From NCBI RefSeq assembly GCF_009823805.1, contig NZ_WUEK01000014.1:45472-109471 (forward strand): DNA of 64,000 nucleotides. Direction: 5' to 3'. The notes under the pieces are model-generated. The model worked only from the letters and a program-made list of their open reading frames with translations. It was not told where the DNA came from and did not search any database. The position numbers and the translations under genes are program-made. Position 1 is the first letter of the stretch. Every line of letters begins with the position of its first letter. Below, piece after piece: positions 33,235 to 41,638 of this stretch. The stretch is from Nocardioides flavescens (GTDB taxonomy: Bacteria; Actinomycetota; Actinomycetes; Propionibacteriales; Nocardioidaceae).

Positions 33235-34896
33235 TCAGATGCCGAACGTCGCGCGCGGGTAGGCCGCCTCGACGTCGGTGATGACGTTGACGAGGTAGGG
33301 CACGCCCGCGGCGTAGGCGCGGTCGAGCGCGGGCCCGATCTGCTTCGGGTCGGTCACCGTCTCTCCAGCGCCGCCGAGCGCGGTCACGACCTGGTCGTAG
33401 GGCGTGCGCTGGCCGAGGTCGGCGATCACGTCGTAGCCGTAGAGCATCTGCATGGGGCCCTTCTCCAGCGCCCAGGCGGAGTTGTTGCCCATGACCATCA
33501 CGACCGGGAGGTCGTGACGGACCAGCGTGTCCACGTCCATCAGCGAGAAGCCAGCCGCGCCGTCGCCCAGCAGCAGCGTGACCTGCGCCGAGGGCCGCGC
33601 GAGGCGGGCGGCGATCGCCGCGCCGAGACCGGCCCCCAGGCAGCCGTAGGGGCCGGGGTCGAGCCAACCGCCGGGGCGCTTCGGCTCGACGAACTTGCCG
33701 GCGAACGACACGAAGTCGCCGCCGTCGCCGATGACGACGGCGTCGTCGGCCAGCCGCGGCACCAGCTCGCCGTAGATGCGGGCCGGGTGGATCGGGTCGG
33801 CCTCGGCCTCGAGCAGCGCGCGGTCCTTCTCGACGGTGGCGCGCACGGTGTCCTGGAGCGTCTCGACCCAGGAGGACCAGTCGGGCCGGGCGCCACGCTC
33901 GACGGCGCTCTGCAGGCCGTCGAAGACGCTCGTGAGGTCGCCGGACACCGACGCGGCGAGGTCGGCGTGGTGGGAGACCTGGCCGGGGGAGTCGGCGACG
34001 TGCACGACGCGGGCCGGGCTCGAGCCCTCCTCCTTGCCGCCGAAGACGCCGTAGCCCAGGCGGAAGTCCAGGGGGGTGCCGACCACGACGACGAGGTCGG
34101 CGCCGCTGATCGCGGCCCCGCGCGCCTTGGTGACGAGCAGCGGGTGGCCGCCCGGGACCAGGCCGCGCCCCATGCCGTTGGTGATGGTCGGCACGCCGAG
34201 GGCCTCGACGAAGCGCAGCGCGGCCTCCTCGGCGCGGTCGGCCCACACGTCAGTGCCCAGGATCATCAGCGGCCGACGGGCCTCGGCGAGGAGTCGGGCG
34301 ATCCGAGCGATCGCGTCGCCGTCGGGCTCGATCGGGGCGGGGCGGGGCGTCACCGGCGCAGGCCCGGAGGCCTGGGCGAAGAACTCGTCCATCGGCACGT
34401 CGACGAAGGTCGGGCCGCGGTGGGAGCTGCCGGCGGCCGTGAACGCCGCGTCCATCCCGCCCAGCACGTCGCCCGCCGTCATCAGCGTGGTCGCCGACTT
34501 CGAGACCGGCGCCAGGATCGGCGGCTGGTCGAGCTCCTGCAGCGAGCCGCTCCCCCAGCGGTTCTGCGGCGCACGCCCGCCGACGACCACCATGGGGGAG
34601 CCGGCGAACTGTGCCTGGGCGATCGCGCTCACGCCGTTGGTGACGCCCGGGCCGGCGGTCAGCACCGCCAGGCCGGGCACGCGGGTCAGCTTGCCGGTGG
34701 CCTCGGCCGCGAAGGCGGCGGTCTGCTCGTGGCGCACGTCCAGCAGCCGCATCGGCGGGTCGGCCTTCACGGCGCCGTCGTACATCGGGAAGACGTGGGC
34801 GCCGGACAGCGTGAACATCGTCTCGACGCCGTGCGCGCGAGCCACGGCCACGGCCAGCTCGCCGCTGTGGCCGGAGATGGTCTCCTCGGAAGTCAT
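33235..34896 (-). CDS. Thiamine-pyrophosphate-dependent enzyme, acetolactate-synthase-like
   Basis: A 553-residue protein with the three-domain layout of the ALS/pyruvate-oxidase family. The catalytic Glu is in DVRHEQTAAFAAEATGK, the central domain follows, and the cofactor motif runs from LLGDGAAGFSLMDVDTLVRH to VMGNNSAW. No small regulatory subunit (ilvH) or other ilv gene is near, so branched-chain synthesis is not implied; oxalyl-CoA- or glyoxylate-type decarboxylation and other ligations are possible. The ATG at 34896 fits the family start. Confidence 0.8.
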   Translation of the reverse strand: MTSEETISGHSGELAVAVARAHGVETMFTLSGAHVFPMYDGAVKADPPMRLLDVRHEQTAAFAAEATGKLTRVPGLAVLTAGPGVTNGVSAIAQAQFAGSPMVVVGGRAPQNRWGSGSLQELDQPPILAPVSKSATTLMTAGDVLGGMDAAFTAAGSSHRGPTFVDVPMDEFFAQASGPAPVTPRPAPIEPDGDAIARIARLLAEARRPLMILGTDVWADRAEEAALRFVEALGVPTITNGMGRGLVPGGHPLLVTKARGAAISGADLVVVVGTPLDFRLGYGVFGGKEEGSSPARVVHVADSPGQVSHHADLAASVSGDLTSVFDGLQSAVERGARPDWSSWVETLQDTVRATVEKDRALLEAEADPIHPARIYGELVPRLADDAVVIGDGGDFVSFAGKFVEPKRPGGWLDPGPYGCLGAGLGAAIAARLARPSAQVTLLLGDGAAGFSLMDVDTLVRHDLPVVMVMGNNSAWALEKGPMQMLYGYDVIADLGQRTPYDQVVTALGGAGETVTDPKQIGPALDRAYAAGVPYLVNVITDVEAAYPRATFGI

Positions 34897-34906
34897 GAGA
34901 CCAGTC

Positions 34907-35785
34907 CTACCGCGGCTGGGCTGCCTGGAGGTACGCCGGGTTGGTGGAGCGCAGCGCGTCGACGACGACCAGCAGCAGGTCGGAGCGGACCTCGGGCGGC
35001 CGCGGACCGAGCGCGAGCTGGAGGTAGAGCGAGCGCAGGAAGGCCTGGGCGTTGCCGGTGTCGAGGCGGGGGTCGCGCCGGTGGTCCGCGGCGCCGTCAC
35101 GGTCCTCGGTCGGGCGTCCGGCTGCGGCGAGCCGCGCGATCCACGGCTCGAGGACCCGCAGCGAGACGATCCCGCGCCGCAGCACCGCCATCGTCGCGGC
35201 TGCGAGGCGGTCGTGCTCGTCGGTGCCGAAGACGGCGTCGACCGGGAGCAGCACCCGGTCGGCGATGACGTCGAGGACGACGGTCAGCTCGTTGGCGGCG
35301 ACGTGCGGCGAGCGGGCCAGCACCGCGAGGCCGTCGGCGCCGTGGGCGACGGCGTGGGCCCAGCCCTTGCCCGGCACGAAGCCGCGCAGGTCGCGCTCGC
35401 GCAGCAGCCAGGTGGCGAGCCGGTCGCCCCACTCGAGCACCTTGTTGCCGGCGACCAGCGGCCGCTGGTTGTCGCGCGCGATGCACTCCCCGAGGATCAG
35501 CGCCGAGAAGCTGCGGCGGAAGACCGAGTCCGTGTCGCGCTCGCCGAGGCCCACTCCGAGCCCCGCGGCCATGCCGTCGCCGAGCCCGGGGAGCAGGTCG
35601 TCGTAGACACCCCGCTCGACCCAGGTCGCTAGCGTCGGGTAGGCCGTGCCGTCGCGCTGATCGGGGTCGGTGTCGCCCAGCATCCGGGTCAGCTCAGCGG
35701 TCAGGTCACCCAGCGGTCGGTCCTGCGGGACGGCGAGCCCGGAGGCTGCGACCTGCTCCCAGTACGACCTCTGCACGCTGCCCAT
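34907..35785 (-). CDS. DUF2785 domain protein
   Basis: A 292-residue soluble, mostly helical protein. The conserved stretches YPTLATWVERGVYDD, FRRSFSALILGECIARDN and GWAHAVAHGADGLAVLARSP are those of DUF2785. The last, with two His and Asp, looks like an active or binding site. Function unknown. It is the first gene of the minus-strand group, 10 bp upstream of the TPP enzyme, and divergent from pdtaS. Confidence 0.82.
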   Translation of the reverse strand: MGSVQRSYWEQVAASGLAVPQDRPLGDLTAELTRMLGDTDPDQRDGTAYPTLATWVERGVYDDLLPGLGDGMAAGLGVGLGERDTDSVFRRSFSALILGECIARDNQRPLVAGNKVLEWGDRLATWLLRERDLRGFVPGKGWAHAVAHGADGLAVLARSPHVAANELTVVLDVIADRVLLPVDAVFGTDEHDRLAAATMAVLRRGIVSLRVLEPWIARLAAAGRPTEDRDGAADHRRDPRLDTGNAQAFLRSLYLQLALGPRPPEVRSDLLLVVVDALRSTNPAYLQAAQPR

Positions 35786-35908
35786 CCTGCCAAAGTCTGC
35801 CCGCCCGACGCGCCCGAGGGGAGTCTTGTGTTCGCGCCCGGATCGTGCTGTCGCTGGCCTCCGCGACCGGCCTCAACCGGGACCCACCAGGGGCTTAGCC
35901 TGGGGGGC

Positions 35909-37399
35909 GTGGCGTCCCTGACCGATCTCGTGCGCGCCCACACCGACCTCGACGCCGACGACGTGCTGTGGCTGCAGCTGCTCCAGGCGGACTGGCAGAT
36001 CATCGCCGACCTGAGCTTCGCCGACCTGGTCCTCTGGCTCCCCGACCGCGAGGGCAAGGGGTTCTGGGCGGGCAGCCAGATGCGCCCCACCACCGGACCC
36101 ACCGCCTACGTCGACGACATCGTCGGCACCTTCGTGCCGGCGGGACGGCGCCCCCACCTCGACGCGGCGTACGCCGAGGGCCGGCTCGTGCGCGAGGGCG
36201 ACCCGGAGTGGCGAGACGACGTGCCGGTGCGCTCCGAGACGATCCCGGTGCGCAGCGGCGAGCGCGTCATCGCCGTGGTGGGACGCCACACCAACCTGCT
36301 CGGCGTGCGCACCCCGAGCCGCCTCGAGCTGTCCTACCTCCAGACCGCGGCCGACCTGACCCAGATGATCGCCGCCGGGCACTTCCCGGTGCCGGGGCAG
36401 CGCAGCGACCACGCCGACACCCCTCGCGTCGGCGACGGCTTCATCCGCGTGGACGACGAGGGGCGGGTCGTCTACGCCAGCCCCAACGCACTCTCGGTCT
36501 ACCGCCGGCTGGGCCACTCCGGAGACCTGGACGGTCTGCGGCTCAGCGAGGTCACCCGCCAGCTCGTCCCACCGCGGCTGCGCCCCGACGAGGAGACCCT
36601 CAGCGCGGTGCTGGGCGGGCGGGCCAACCGGGACGCCGAGATCGGCACCCACTCCGTCTCGCTGATCGTGCGGGCCATCCCGCTGCGCCCGCAGGGCCGC
36701 CTGATCGGCTCGATCGTGCTGGTCCGCGACGTGACCGAGCTGCGCCGCCGCGACCGCGAGCTGGTCACGAAGGACGCCACGATCCGCGAGATCCACCACC
36801 GGGTGAAGAACAACCTGCAGACCGTGGCCGCGCTGCTGCGCCTCCAGGCGCGCCGGATGGGCAACCCCGACGCGAAGGCCGCGCTCGAGGAGGCCGTGCG
36901 ACGGGTCGGGTCGATCGCGATCGTGCACGAGACCCTGAGCCAGGCGGTCGAGGAGAGCGTCGCCTTCGACGACGTCGCGGACCGGCTCGCCCTGATGGTG
37001 ACCGACGTCGGCTCGGTCGACGTGCGCCTGCAGGTGCGGCGCGAGGGGTCGTTCGGGGTCCTGCCCTCGGAGACGGCCACCACGATCGCGATGGTCATCA
37101 CCGAGCTGCTGCAGAACGCCGCGGAGCACGGCTACGCCGGGCACCCCGAGGCGGACGCCTCGAGCGGGCCGGTCACGGGCCGGATCGTGCTGTCGGCCGA
37201 GCGCACCGAGGACCGGCTGCGCTTCACGGTGGACGACGACGGCCGCGGGCTGCCGCCCGGGTTCGACGTGGCCGGACAGTCCTCGCTGGGACTCTCCATC
37301 GCGACGACGCTCGTCGAGAGCGAACTGGGTGGCCGTCTGTCGCTGGGGCCCGCCCCCTCGGGCCGCGGCACCCGTGCCGGCATCGACGTGCCGGTCTGA
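35909..37399 (+). CDS. pdtaS: Sensor histidine kinase PdtaS
   Basis: A 496-residue soluble kinase without membrane segments. A GAF-type domain (about residues 15-160) is followed by a PAS domain (about 170-280) and a HisKA_2 dimerisation helix with REIHHRVKNNLQTVAALLRL; His297 is the expected phosphate acceptor. The HATPase domain ends the protein (ELLQNAAEHG, DDDGRGLPPGF, GLSIATTLVESELGG). In mycobacteria PdtaS signals to the RNA-binding antiterminator PdtaR. No pdtaR is in the window. GTG at 35909 has a G-rich ribosome site. Confidence 0.92.
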   Translation: MASLTDLVRAHTDLDADDVLWLQLLQADWQIIADLSFADLVLWLPDREGKGFWAGSQMRPTTGPTAYVDDIVGTFVPAGRRPHLDAAYAEGRLVREGDPEWRDDVPVRSETIPVRSGERVIAVVGRHTNLLGVRTPSRLELSYLQTAADLTQMIAAGHFPVPGQRSDHADTPRVGDGFIRVDDEGRVVYASPNALSVYRRLGHSGDLDGLRLSEVTRQLVPPRLRPDEETLSAVLGGRANRDAEIGTHSVSLIVRAIPLRPQGRLIGSIVLVRDVTELRRRDRELVTKDATIREIHHRVKNNLQTVAALLRLQARRMGNPDAKAALEEAVRRVGSIAIVHETLSQAVEESVAFDDVADRLALMVTDVGSVDVRLQVRREGSFGVLPSETATTIAMVITELLQNAAEHGYAGHPEADASSGPVTGRIVLSAERTEDRLRFTVDDDGRGLPPGFDVAGQSSLGLSIATTLVESELGGRLSLGPAPSGRGTRAGIDVPV

Positions 37400-37441
37400 T
37401 CCCTCCCCTGGGGCCGGACGGGGCGGGTCAGGCGGCGCCGG

Positions 37442-37693
37442 TCAGGCGGTGCGGACCCGCGCCCGTGCGTTGCGGCGCTTCAGCGCGCGCCGCTCGTCCT
37501 CGCTGAGGCCACCCCAGACACCGTGGTCCTGTCCCGCCTCGAGCGCCCACGCCAGGCACTGCTCGCGCACGTCGCAGCGACGGCACACCTGCTTGGCCTC
37601 CTCGATCTGGAGGATGGCCGGACCGGTGTTGCCGATCGGGAAGAACAGCTCCGGGTCCTCGTCGAGGCACGCGGAACGGTGACGCCAATCCAT
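37442..37693 (-). CDS. whiB1: WhiB-family iron-sulfur transcription factor WhiB1
   Basis: An 83-residue protein. The [4Fe-4S] ligands are Cys9, Cys37, Cys40 and Cys46 (spacing C-x27-C-x2-C-x5-C), followed by the GVWGGLSEDERR turn and a basic RRNARARVR tail for DNA contact. This is the WhiB1 pattern. WhiB1 binds the primary sigma factor and responds to nitric oxide in mycobacteria. An AAGGA site lies 9 bases before the ATG at 37693. It converges with pdtaS, which is the usual actinobacterial order. Confidence 0.95.
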   Translation of the reverse strand: MDWRHRSACLDEDPELFFPIGNTGPAILQIEEAKQVCRRCDVREQCLAWALEAGQDHGVWGGLSEDERRALKRRNARARVRTA

Positions 37694-37986
37694 GGCTGGG
37701 GTCCTTCTTTCACAACAGGGGAGGGCGCGAGGGGGTTTCCGCGCCCATCGGGTCTCCCGCGGGCGGCTCCGGTCTGGAGGTGTCACGCGGGCATCGACAC
37801 AGGCGCGACGATTCGGACGCCGGCGCGTGTGACACCAGCCTGCCCGGTCGAGGGGGTGGTGCACAAGCGTTTGCGCCCGTCTCGTGGATCACAGGGCGCG
37901 CGACGACGAAATCCGCAGCATCCTCTCAGGTGCGCGTCAGGTTCGCGAAGCCGGGCGGTCTGGTCCCCCCGCCTATCCTGGCCGTC
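37694..37986. promoter_or_regulatory. Long upstream region of whiB1
   Basis: These 293 bp hold no gene that I can support. On the minus strand a TTGTGC at 37859-37864 with a CAGGCT 18 bases on could be a whiB1 promoter, which would give a leader of roughly 130-140 bases. GGTGTCAC at 37779-37786 and its inverse GTGACACC at 37829-37836 flank a 42-bp interval inside that leader and could be an operator pair. Both ideas are weak. Confidence 0.3.
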
Positions 37987-38379
37987 GTGAACCGCACCTC
38001 GGCGCCCCCGCCCCTCCTGGCCGCGGCCGCCGTCGTGGCGCTGGAGGCGGCCGCCCTGGTCGTGCTCGGCGTGCTCGAGCTCGTGCACCTCAGCGGAGGC
38101 CGCGTCACGCTGGCCGTGACGACCACGGCCTTCTTCTGGCTGGTCGGAGCGGGTCTGGGCGCTTGCGCCGTCGCGCTCACCCGGCTCTCGAGCTGGGCGC
38201 GGGGTCCGGTCGTCGCGGCCGAGCTCATCCTCGTGCTCACGGCGTTCAGCACCTGGGGCGGGTCGAGGCAGTGGGCCCTCGGCATGCTGGCGGCCGCCGG
38301 TGTCGCCCTGGTCGGCGTGCTGCACCCCGCCTCGACGGCGGCTCTCGCCGCCGAGGAGGACCCGGCCGACCTGCGCTGA
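37987..38379 (+). CDS. Small four-helix membrane protein, unknown function
   Basis: A 130-residue protein from GTG at 37987. Four hydrophobic segments are visible (LLAAAAVVALEAAALVVLGV, VTLAVTTTAFFWLVGAGLGA, GPVVAAELILVLTAFSTWG, WALGMLAAAGVALVGVL). Similar small proteins are common next to whiB/sigF regions in actinobacteria, but I cannot name a family. It converges with sigF, ending 9 bp from it. Confidence 0.7.
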   Translation: MNRTSAPPPLLAAAAVVALEAAALVVLGVLELVHLSGGRVTLAVTTTAFFWLVGAGLGACAVALTRLSSWARGPVVAAELILVLTAFSTWGGSRQWALGMLAAAGVALVGVLHPASTAALAAEEDPADLR

Positions 38380-38388
38380 TCGCCGTCC

Positions 38389-39204
38389 CTAGTCGGGGCT
38401 CTCCTCCAGGGAGCGGCGCAGCTGGTCGAGCGTGCGCGAGAGGAGCCGGGAGACGTGCATCTGGGACACGCCGATCTCCTCGGCGATCTGCGACTGCGTC
38501 ATGTTCTTGAAGAACCGCAGCAGGAGGATCTTCTTCTCGCGGGCGTCGAGCTTGTCGAGCAGTGGCTTGATCGACTCGCGGATCTCGACGTGCTCGAGGT
38601 TCTCGTCGTCGATGCCGATCGCGTCGAGCATCGAGGCCGAGCCGTCCTCGTCGTTGTCGCCGGCGTCGAGCGAGAGCGTGGAGTAGGCGTTGCTGGACTC
38701 GATGCCCTCGAGCACGTCCTCGACGGTGCAGCCGATCTTCTCGGCGAGCTCGCGCGGGGTGGGGGAGCGACCCAGGGTCTGGGTCAGCTCGGCGCCGGCC
38801 GCGCCGATCTGCATGCGCAGCTCCTGCAGGCGCCGCGGGACGCGGATCGCCCAGCCCTTGTCACGGAAGTAGCGCTTGATCTCGCCGATGATCGTGGGGG
38901 TGGCGTACGTCGAGAACTCGACGCCGCGCCCAACGTCGAAGCGGTCGATCGACTTCAGCAGCCCGATGGTGCCGACCTGGACGAGGTCCTCGAACGGCTC
39001 CCCGCGGTTGCGGAAGCGCCGTGCGCAGTGCTCGACCAGCGGCAGGTGCAGGTGCACCAGGCCCTCGCGGGCGGTCTCGCGCTGGGCCTGGGAGGCGTCG
39101 TCCTCGCGCAGCGAGGCGAAGAGCTCGGCACTGCGCCGTCGGGTCTGCTCGACGCCGCTGACCGGTCCGTCCGGTCGCGGTGCGAGCTCCTCGGAGGAGG
39201 CCAT
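38389..39204 (-). CDS. sigF: RNA polymerase sigma factor, SigB/SigF family
   Basis: A 271-residue group-3 sigma factor. Region 2 is HCARRFRNRGEPFEDLVQVG and GVEFSTYATPTIIGEIKRYF; region 3 has RVPRRLQELRMQIGAAGAEL; region 4 has LLLRFFKNMTQSQIAEEIGV and MHVSRLLSRTLDQLR. Such factors drive general stress or late-growth genes. It lies 1 bp behind the gene of an RsbW-like kinase, its expected anti-sigma factor. Confidence 0.92.
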   Translation of the reverse strand: MASSEELAPRPDGPVSGVEQTRRRSAELFASLREDDASQAQRETAREGLVHLHLPLVEHCARRFRNRGEPFEDLVQVGTIGLLKSIDRFDVGRGVEFSTYATPTIIGEIKRYFRDKGWAIRVPRRLQELRMQIGAAGAELTQTLGRSPTPRELAEKIGCTVEDVLEGIESSNAYSTLSLDAGDNDEDGSASMLDAIGIDDENLEHVEIRESIKPLLDKLDAREKKILLLRFFKNMTQSQIAEEIGVSQMHVSRLLSRTLDQLRRSLEESPD

Positions 39205-39205
39205 G

Positions 39206-39613
39206 TCAGGCGGGAGGCTGCAGGGCCGAGCGCATCGTCAGCGACACGCTGAAGTGTCCGTCCTCGGCGGACGACGAGGCCTCGTTGGCCAGCGTGGTGA
39301 GGACCTGCCAGGCGAAGCTGTCCTCGTCGGGGGTCGCCGGCGCGGCGCTGTCGACCGTGACGCTCACGGTGAGCTCTCCGCTGCCGAGGTGGAAGGCGCA
39401 GTGCAGGTCGCTGCCGTCGTCGGCCTCGGCCAGGACGAGCGCGCTCGCCTCGCCGACCGCGATCCGCAGGTCCTCGATGTCGTCGAGGGTGAAGTCGAGT
39501 CGCGCCGCGAGGCCCGCGGACGTGGTGCGCAGCACCGCGACGTAGACGCTGTCCGCAGGCAGGCGGAGCTCGACGTCGGGGCGTGGGTCGTCGCCGGTGC
39601 CGCTCGGAGACAT
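39206..39613 (-). CDS. rsbW: RsbW-like anti-sigma factor (GHKL ATPase fold)
   Basis: A 135-residue protein with the GHKL fold of serine-kinase anti-sigma factors: DFTLDDIEDLRIAVGEASAL contains the N-box-like helix (usual Asn replaced by Ala/Ser nearby) and the C-terminal DEDSFAWQVLTTLANEASS ends the fold. It would hold SigF inactive until a phospho-dependent antagonist releases it; no RsbV-like antagonist gene is in the window. The ATG at 39613 is chosen for its GAAGGA site. The downstream sigF starts 1 bp after the stop. Confidence 0.85.
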   Translation of the reverse strand: MSPSGTGDDPRPDVELRLPADSVYVAVLRTTSAGLAARLDFTLDDIEDLRIAVGEASALVLAEADDGSDLHCAFHLGSGELTVSVTVDSAAPATPDEDSFAWQVLTTLANEASSSAEDGHFSVSLTMRSALQPPA

Positions 39614-39701
39614 GCGGGTCCGTCCTTCGTGCGAGTGGCTGCTCGTACGGACTCGCACGAGAGGGTGGACCGAGGGTAGCGGTGCCGGGCCCTGGGTGGG
39701 T

Positions 39702-39950
39702 TCAGACCCGCCAGTCGTGTGCGCCGTCGGCGGGCAGCTCAGCCCGCTCCGCGGCGCGGAGGACGCCGATGCGCTCGATCCAGCTCATCCCCTCCGACCA
39801 GGCGGCCCGCAGCGAGAGGTGCCCGTCCGGCTCCTCGACCGTCAGGAGGACCACGGCGCCCCGGACGTTCTCGTCCGGGTCGATGTGCTGGCGGACCCCG
39901 AGACGGTCGATCAGCTCTCCGAGCTCACCACGCTGCGACAACGCAACCAC
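39702..39950 (-). CDS. Small conserved-looking protein upstream of rsbW, unknown
   Basis: An 82-codon ORF. It contains ELGELIDRLGVRQHIDPDEN and SWIERIGVLRAAERAELPAD, so a small acidic, mixed alpha/beta protein is expected. The GTG at 39950 lies too close to its AGGA; a TTG at 39941 is spaced 8 bases from the AGGAG site and may be the true start (79 residues). It lies between the two sigma-factor genes on the same strand and may belong to their circuit. I recognise no family. Confidence 0.55.
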   Translation of the reverse strand: MVALSQRGELGELIDRLGVRQHIDPDENVRGAVVLLTVEEPDGHLSLRAAWSEGMSWIERIGVLRAAERAELPADGAHDWRV

Positions 39951-40045
39951 TCCTGATCGATGGGCCGACGGGCCGTCTCCGGTCGGCGCGGGCGTGACGC
40001 TCAGGATCCCCCCGACCGGAACCCGGGACCCTGTCCCCTCAGTGC

Positions 40046-40080
40046 CCGACCCGACCGCGCTGCATGCGCGATCGGGTCGG
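40046..40080. terminator. Hairpin behind the second sigma-factor gene
   Basis: A 9-bp stem (40046-40054 with 40072-40080) encloses a loop with an inner GCGC pair. It lies 19 bp past the sigma gene's stop on the minus strand and separates it from the genes at 39950 and below. Confidence 0.6.
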
Positions 40081-40098
40081 TGTTGTCAAGGTGCGTCG

Positions 40099-40899
40099 TC
40101 AGCTGGCGCGGGCGGGCACAGCGTCGGGGCCGAGCTCGGCGCGCAGCTGGTCGAGGATGCGCTTGAGCAGGCGCGAGGCCTGCATCTGCGTCACGCCGAG
40201 CTCGTCGCCGATCTCCTGCTGGGTGCGGTCCTCGACGAAGCGGAGGTGCAGGATGCGCTTGTCGCGCTCGGAGAGGTTGCGCATGGCCGGGCCGAGCATG
40301 AGGCGGGCCTCGAGGGCACGCTCGTCGGCGTCCTCGTCGGCGGTCAGCTGGTCGATCGCGGGCCGGCCGTCCTCGGTGACGGGGACGTCGAGGGAGACCG
40401 GGCGGAAGCAGCCCTCGGCCTGGAGTGCCTCGGCCACGTCGGACTCGGGCAGGCCGAGCTGCTCGGCGATCCGCGCTGCAGAGGGGGGAGCGCCGTGCTC
40501 CTCGCCGCGGTGGTAGGCGTGGATGACCTTGGACTGGATCTCCTGGACGCGGCGCGGAGGACGGATCGTCCACCCCTGGTCGCGGAAGTGACGCTTGATC
40601 TCTCCGGAGATGGTCGGCACGGCGTAGGTCAGGAAGTCGCGCTCCTGAGCGACGTCGAACTTGTGCGCGGCACGCACGAGCGCCATGCAGGCGACCTGCT
40701 CGAGGTCCTCGACCGGGACCGAGCGGTTGCGGTAGCGGTGGGCGATCGCGTGGGCGACGCCGATGTTGAGCACGATGACCTGGTCGATGACCTGGTCGCG
40801 GGCGGAGCCGGTGAGCTCGGACGCCTCCTGCAGGAGACGGGCGGTCTCCTCACGGCGTACTGCACGTGATGGGGCCTCGTCCATCATGGAGATCGTCAT
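40099..40899 (-). CDS. Second RNA polymerase sigma factor, SigB/SigF family
   Basis: A 266-residue group-3 sigma factor. Region 2 reads YRNRSVPVEDLEQVACMALV and RDFLTYAVPTISGEIKRHF, region 3 RPPRRVQEIQSKVIHAYH, region 4 RILHLRFVEDRTQQEIGDEL and VTQMQASRLLKRILDQL. It is clearly related to the factor at 38389-39204 but diverged, notably VACMALVRA where the other has VGTIGLLKS. It has no anti-sigma gene of its own next to it. A SigF-type promoter lies upstream. Confidence 0.92.
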   Translation of the reverse strand: MTISMMDEAPSRAVRREETARLLQEASELTGSARDQVIDQVIVLNIGVAHAIAHRYRNRSVPVEDLEQVACMALVRAAHKFDVAQERDFLTYAVPTISGEIKRHFRDQGWTIRPPRRVQEIQSKVIHAYHRGEEHGAPPSAARIAEQLGLPESDVAEALQAEGCFRPVSLDVPVTEDGRPAIDQLTADEDADERALEARLMLGPAMRNLSERDKRILHLRFVEDRTQQEIGDELGVTQMQASRLLKRILDQLRAELGPDAVPARAS

Positions 40900-41011
40900 G
40901 GTGGTGACCTTCCCAGAGCGCAGAGCCGTCGAAACCTTGAAAACTGAACTTCACCCCTATGGATGAGGACAGCGTCAGTCAGCTCCCTCAAACGGGGAGC
41001 TGAGAAGGCGC

Positions 41012-41037
41012 TTACCCCTCGGAGCAGGCTGAGAAAC
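41012..41037 (-). promoter_or_regulatory. SigB/SigF-type promoter (GTTT-N16-GGGTAA)
   Basis: On the minus strand GTTT (41034-41037) and GGGTAA (41012-41017) are separated by 16 bases, matching the SigF consensus of mycobacteria and the SigB consensus of Streptomyces. It points to the sigma gene starting at 40899 with a leader of about 105 bases. This suggests auto- or cross-activation by the two stress sigma factors. Confidence 0.65.
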
Positions 41038-41091
41038 ACCTGTGCTGGACCTCGACCGCGCCTGAGGGTGTCCGGTCTGGACCGGACGCGG

Positions 41092-41127
41092 CGACGCCCC
41101 GATCCGCGGGAGCGGATCGGGGCGTCG
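41092..41127. terminator. 16-bp perfect hairpin after sodN
   Basis: 41092-41107 pairs perfectly with 41112-41127 around a 4-base loop. It begins 25 bp after the sodN stop on the minus strand. No T-run follows. It is the clear 3' end of the sodN message and insulates the sigma-factor promoter beyond it. Confidence 0.85.
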
Positions 41128-41151
41128 GGTGGAGCGGGTGCGCGCAGGCGC

Positions 41152-41553
41152 TCAGGCCTTCTTGGTCTCCCAGAAGATCTCGGCGATCTCGTCGATCTTG
41201 GCGAGCAGCTGGTCGGCGACGTCGGCGTCGAGGCTGCCCTTGGCGCCGCTGGCGCCGGCGAGCTTGGTGGCCTCGTTCACGAGCTGGTGCAGCTGGGGGT
41301 ACTTCTCGAAGTGCGGCGGCTTGAAGTAGTCGGTCCACAGCACCCACAGGTGGTGCTTGACCAGCTCGGCGCGCTGCTCCTTGATGAGGATGGCGCGGGT
41401 GCGGAAGTCGGGGTCGTCGTTGTCGGCGACCTTGGCGATGACGGCCTTGATCGACTCGGCCTCGATGCGGGCCTGGGCGGGGTCGTAGACGCCGCAGGGC
41501 AGGTCGCAGTGGGCGGAGACCTCGACGGTCGGGGCGAACAGTCGGCGGAACAT
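41152..41553 (-). CDS. sodN: Nickel superoxide dismutase
   Basis: A 133-residue precursor. Residues 1-14 are a propeptide; the mature chain starts at His15 with the nickel hook HCDLPCGVY, where His15, Cys16 and Cys20 bind nickel. The rest is the four-helix bundle (ARIEAESIKAVIAKV, EQRAELVKHHLWVLWTDYFK, LHQLVNEATKLAGA). It turns superoxide into oxygen and peroxide in the cytoplasm. An AAGGAG site precedes the ATG. It is divergent from its processing protease gene. Confidence 0.97.
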   Translation of the reverse strand: MFRRLFAPTVEVSAHCDLPCGVYDPAQARIEAESIKAVIAKVADNDDPDFRTRAILIKEQRAELVKHHLWVLWTDYFKPPHFEKYPQLHQLVNEATKLAGASGAKGSLDADVADQLLAKIDEIAEIFWETKKA

Positions 41554-41638
41554 GCAGACTCCTTGCTCTGGCCCGCGGTGCGGGCCGCTGACGGGCTCGG
41601 ACAGGGGTGGTGCGTCGTGGACTTGCGACACTACTCCG

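Noticed and set aside
37779..37836. GGTGTCAC / GTGACACC inverted pair as a CRP site for whiB1
   Set aside because: The 42-bp gap between half-sites is far too long for one CRP dimer; at best two separate sites, so it was left as a weak note only.
41554..41638. Nur (nickel regulator) box between sodN and sodX
   Set aside because: Nickel control is expected from Streptomyces, but I cannot see the TTGCAA-N5-TTGCAA pattern; only a lone TTGCGA is present.
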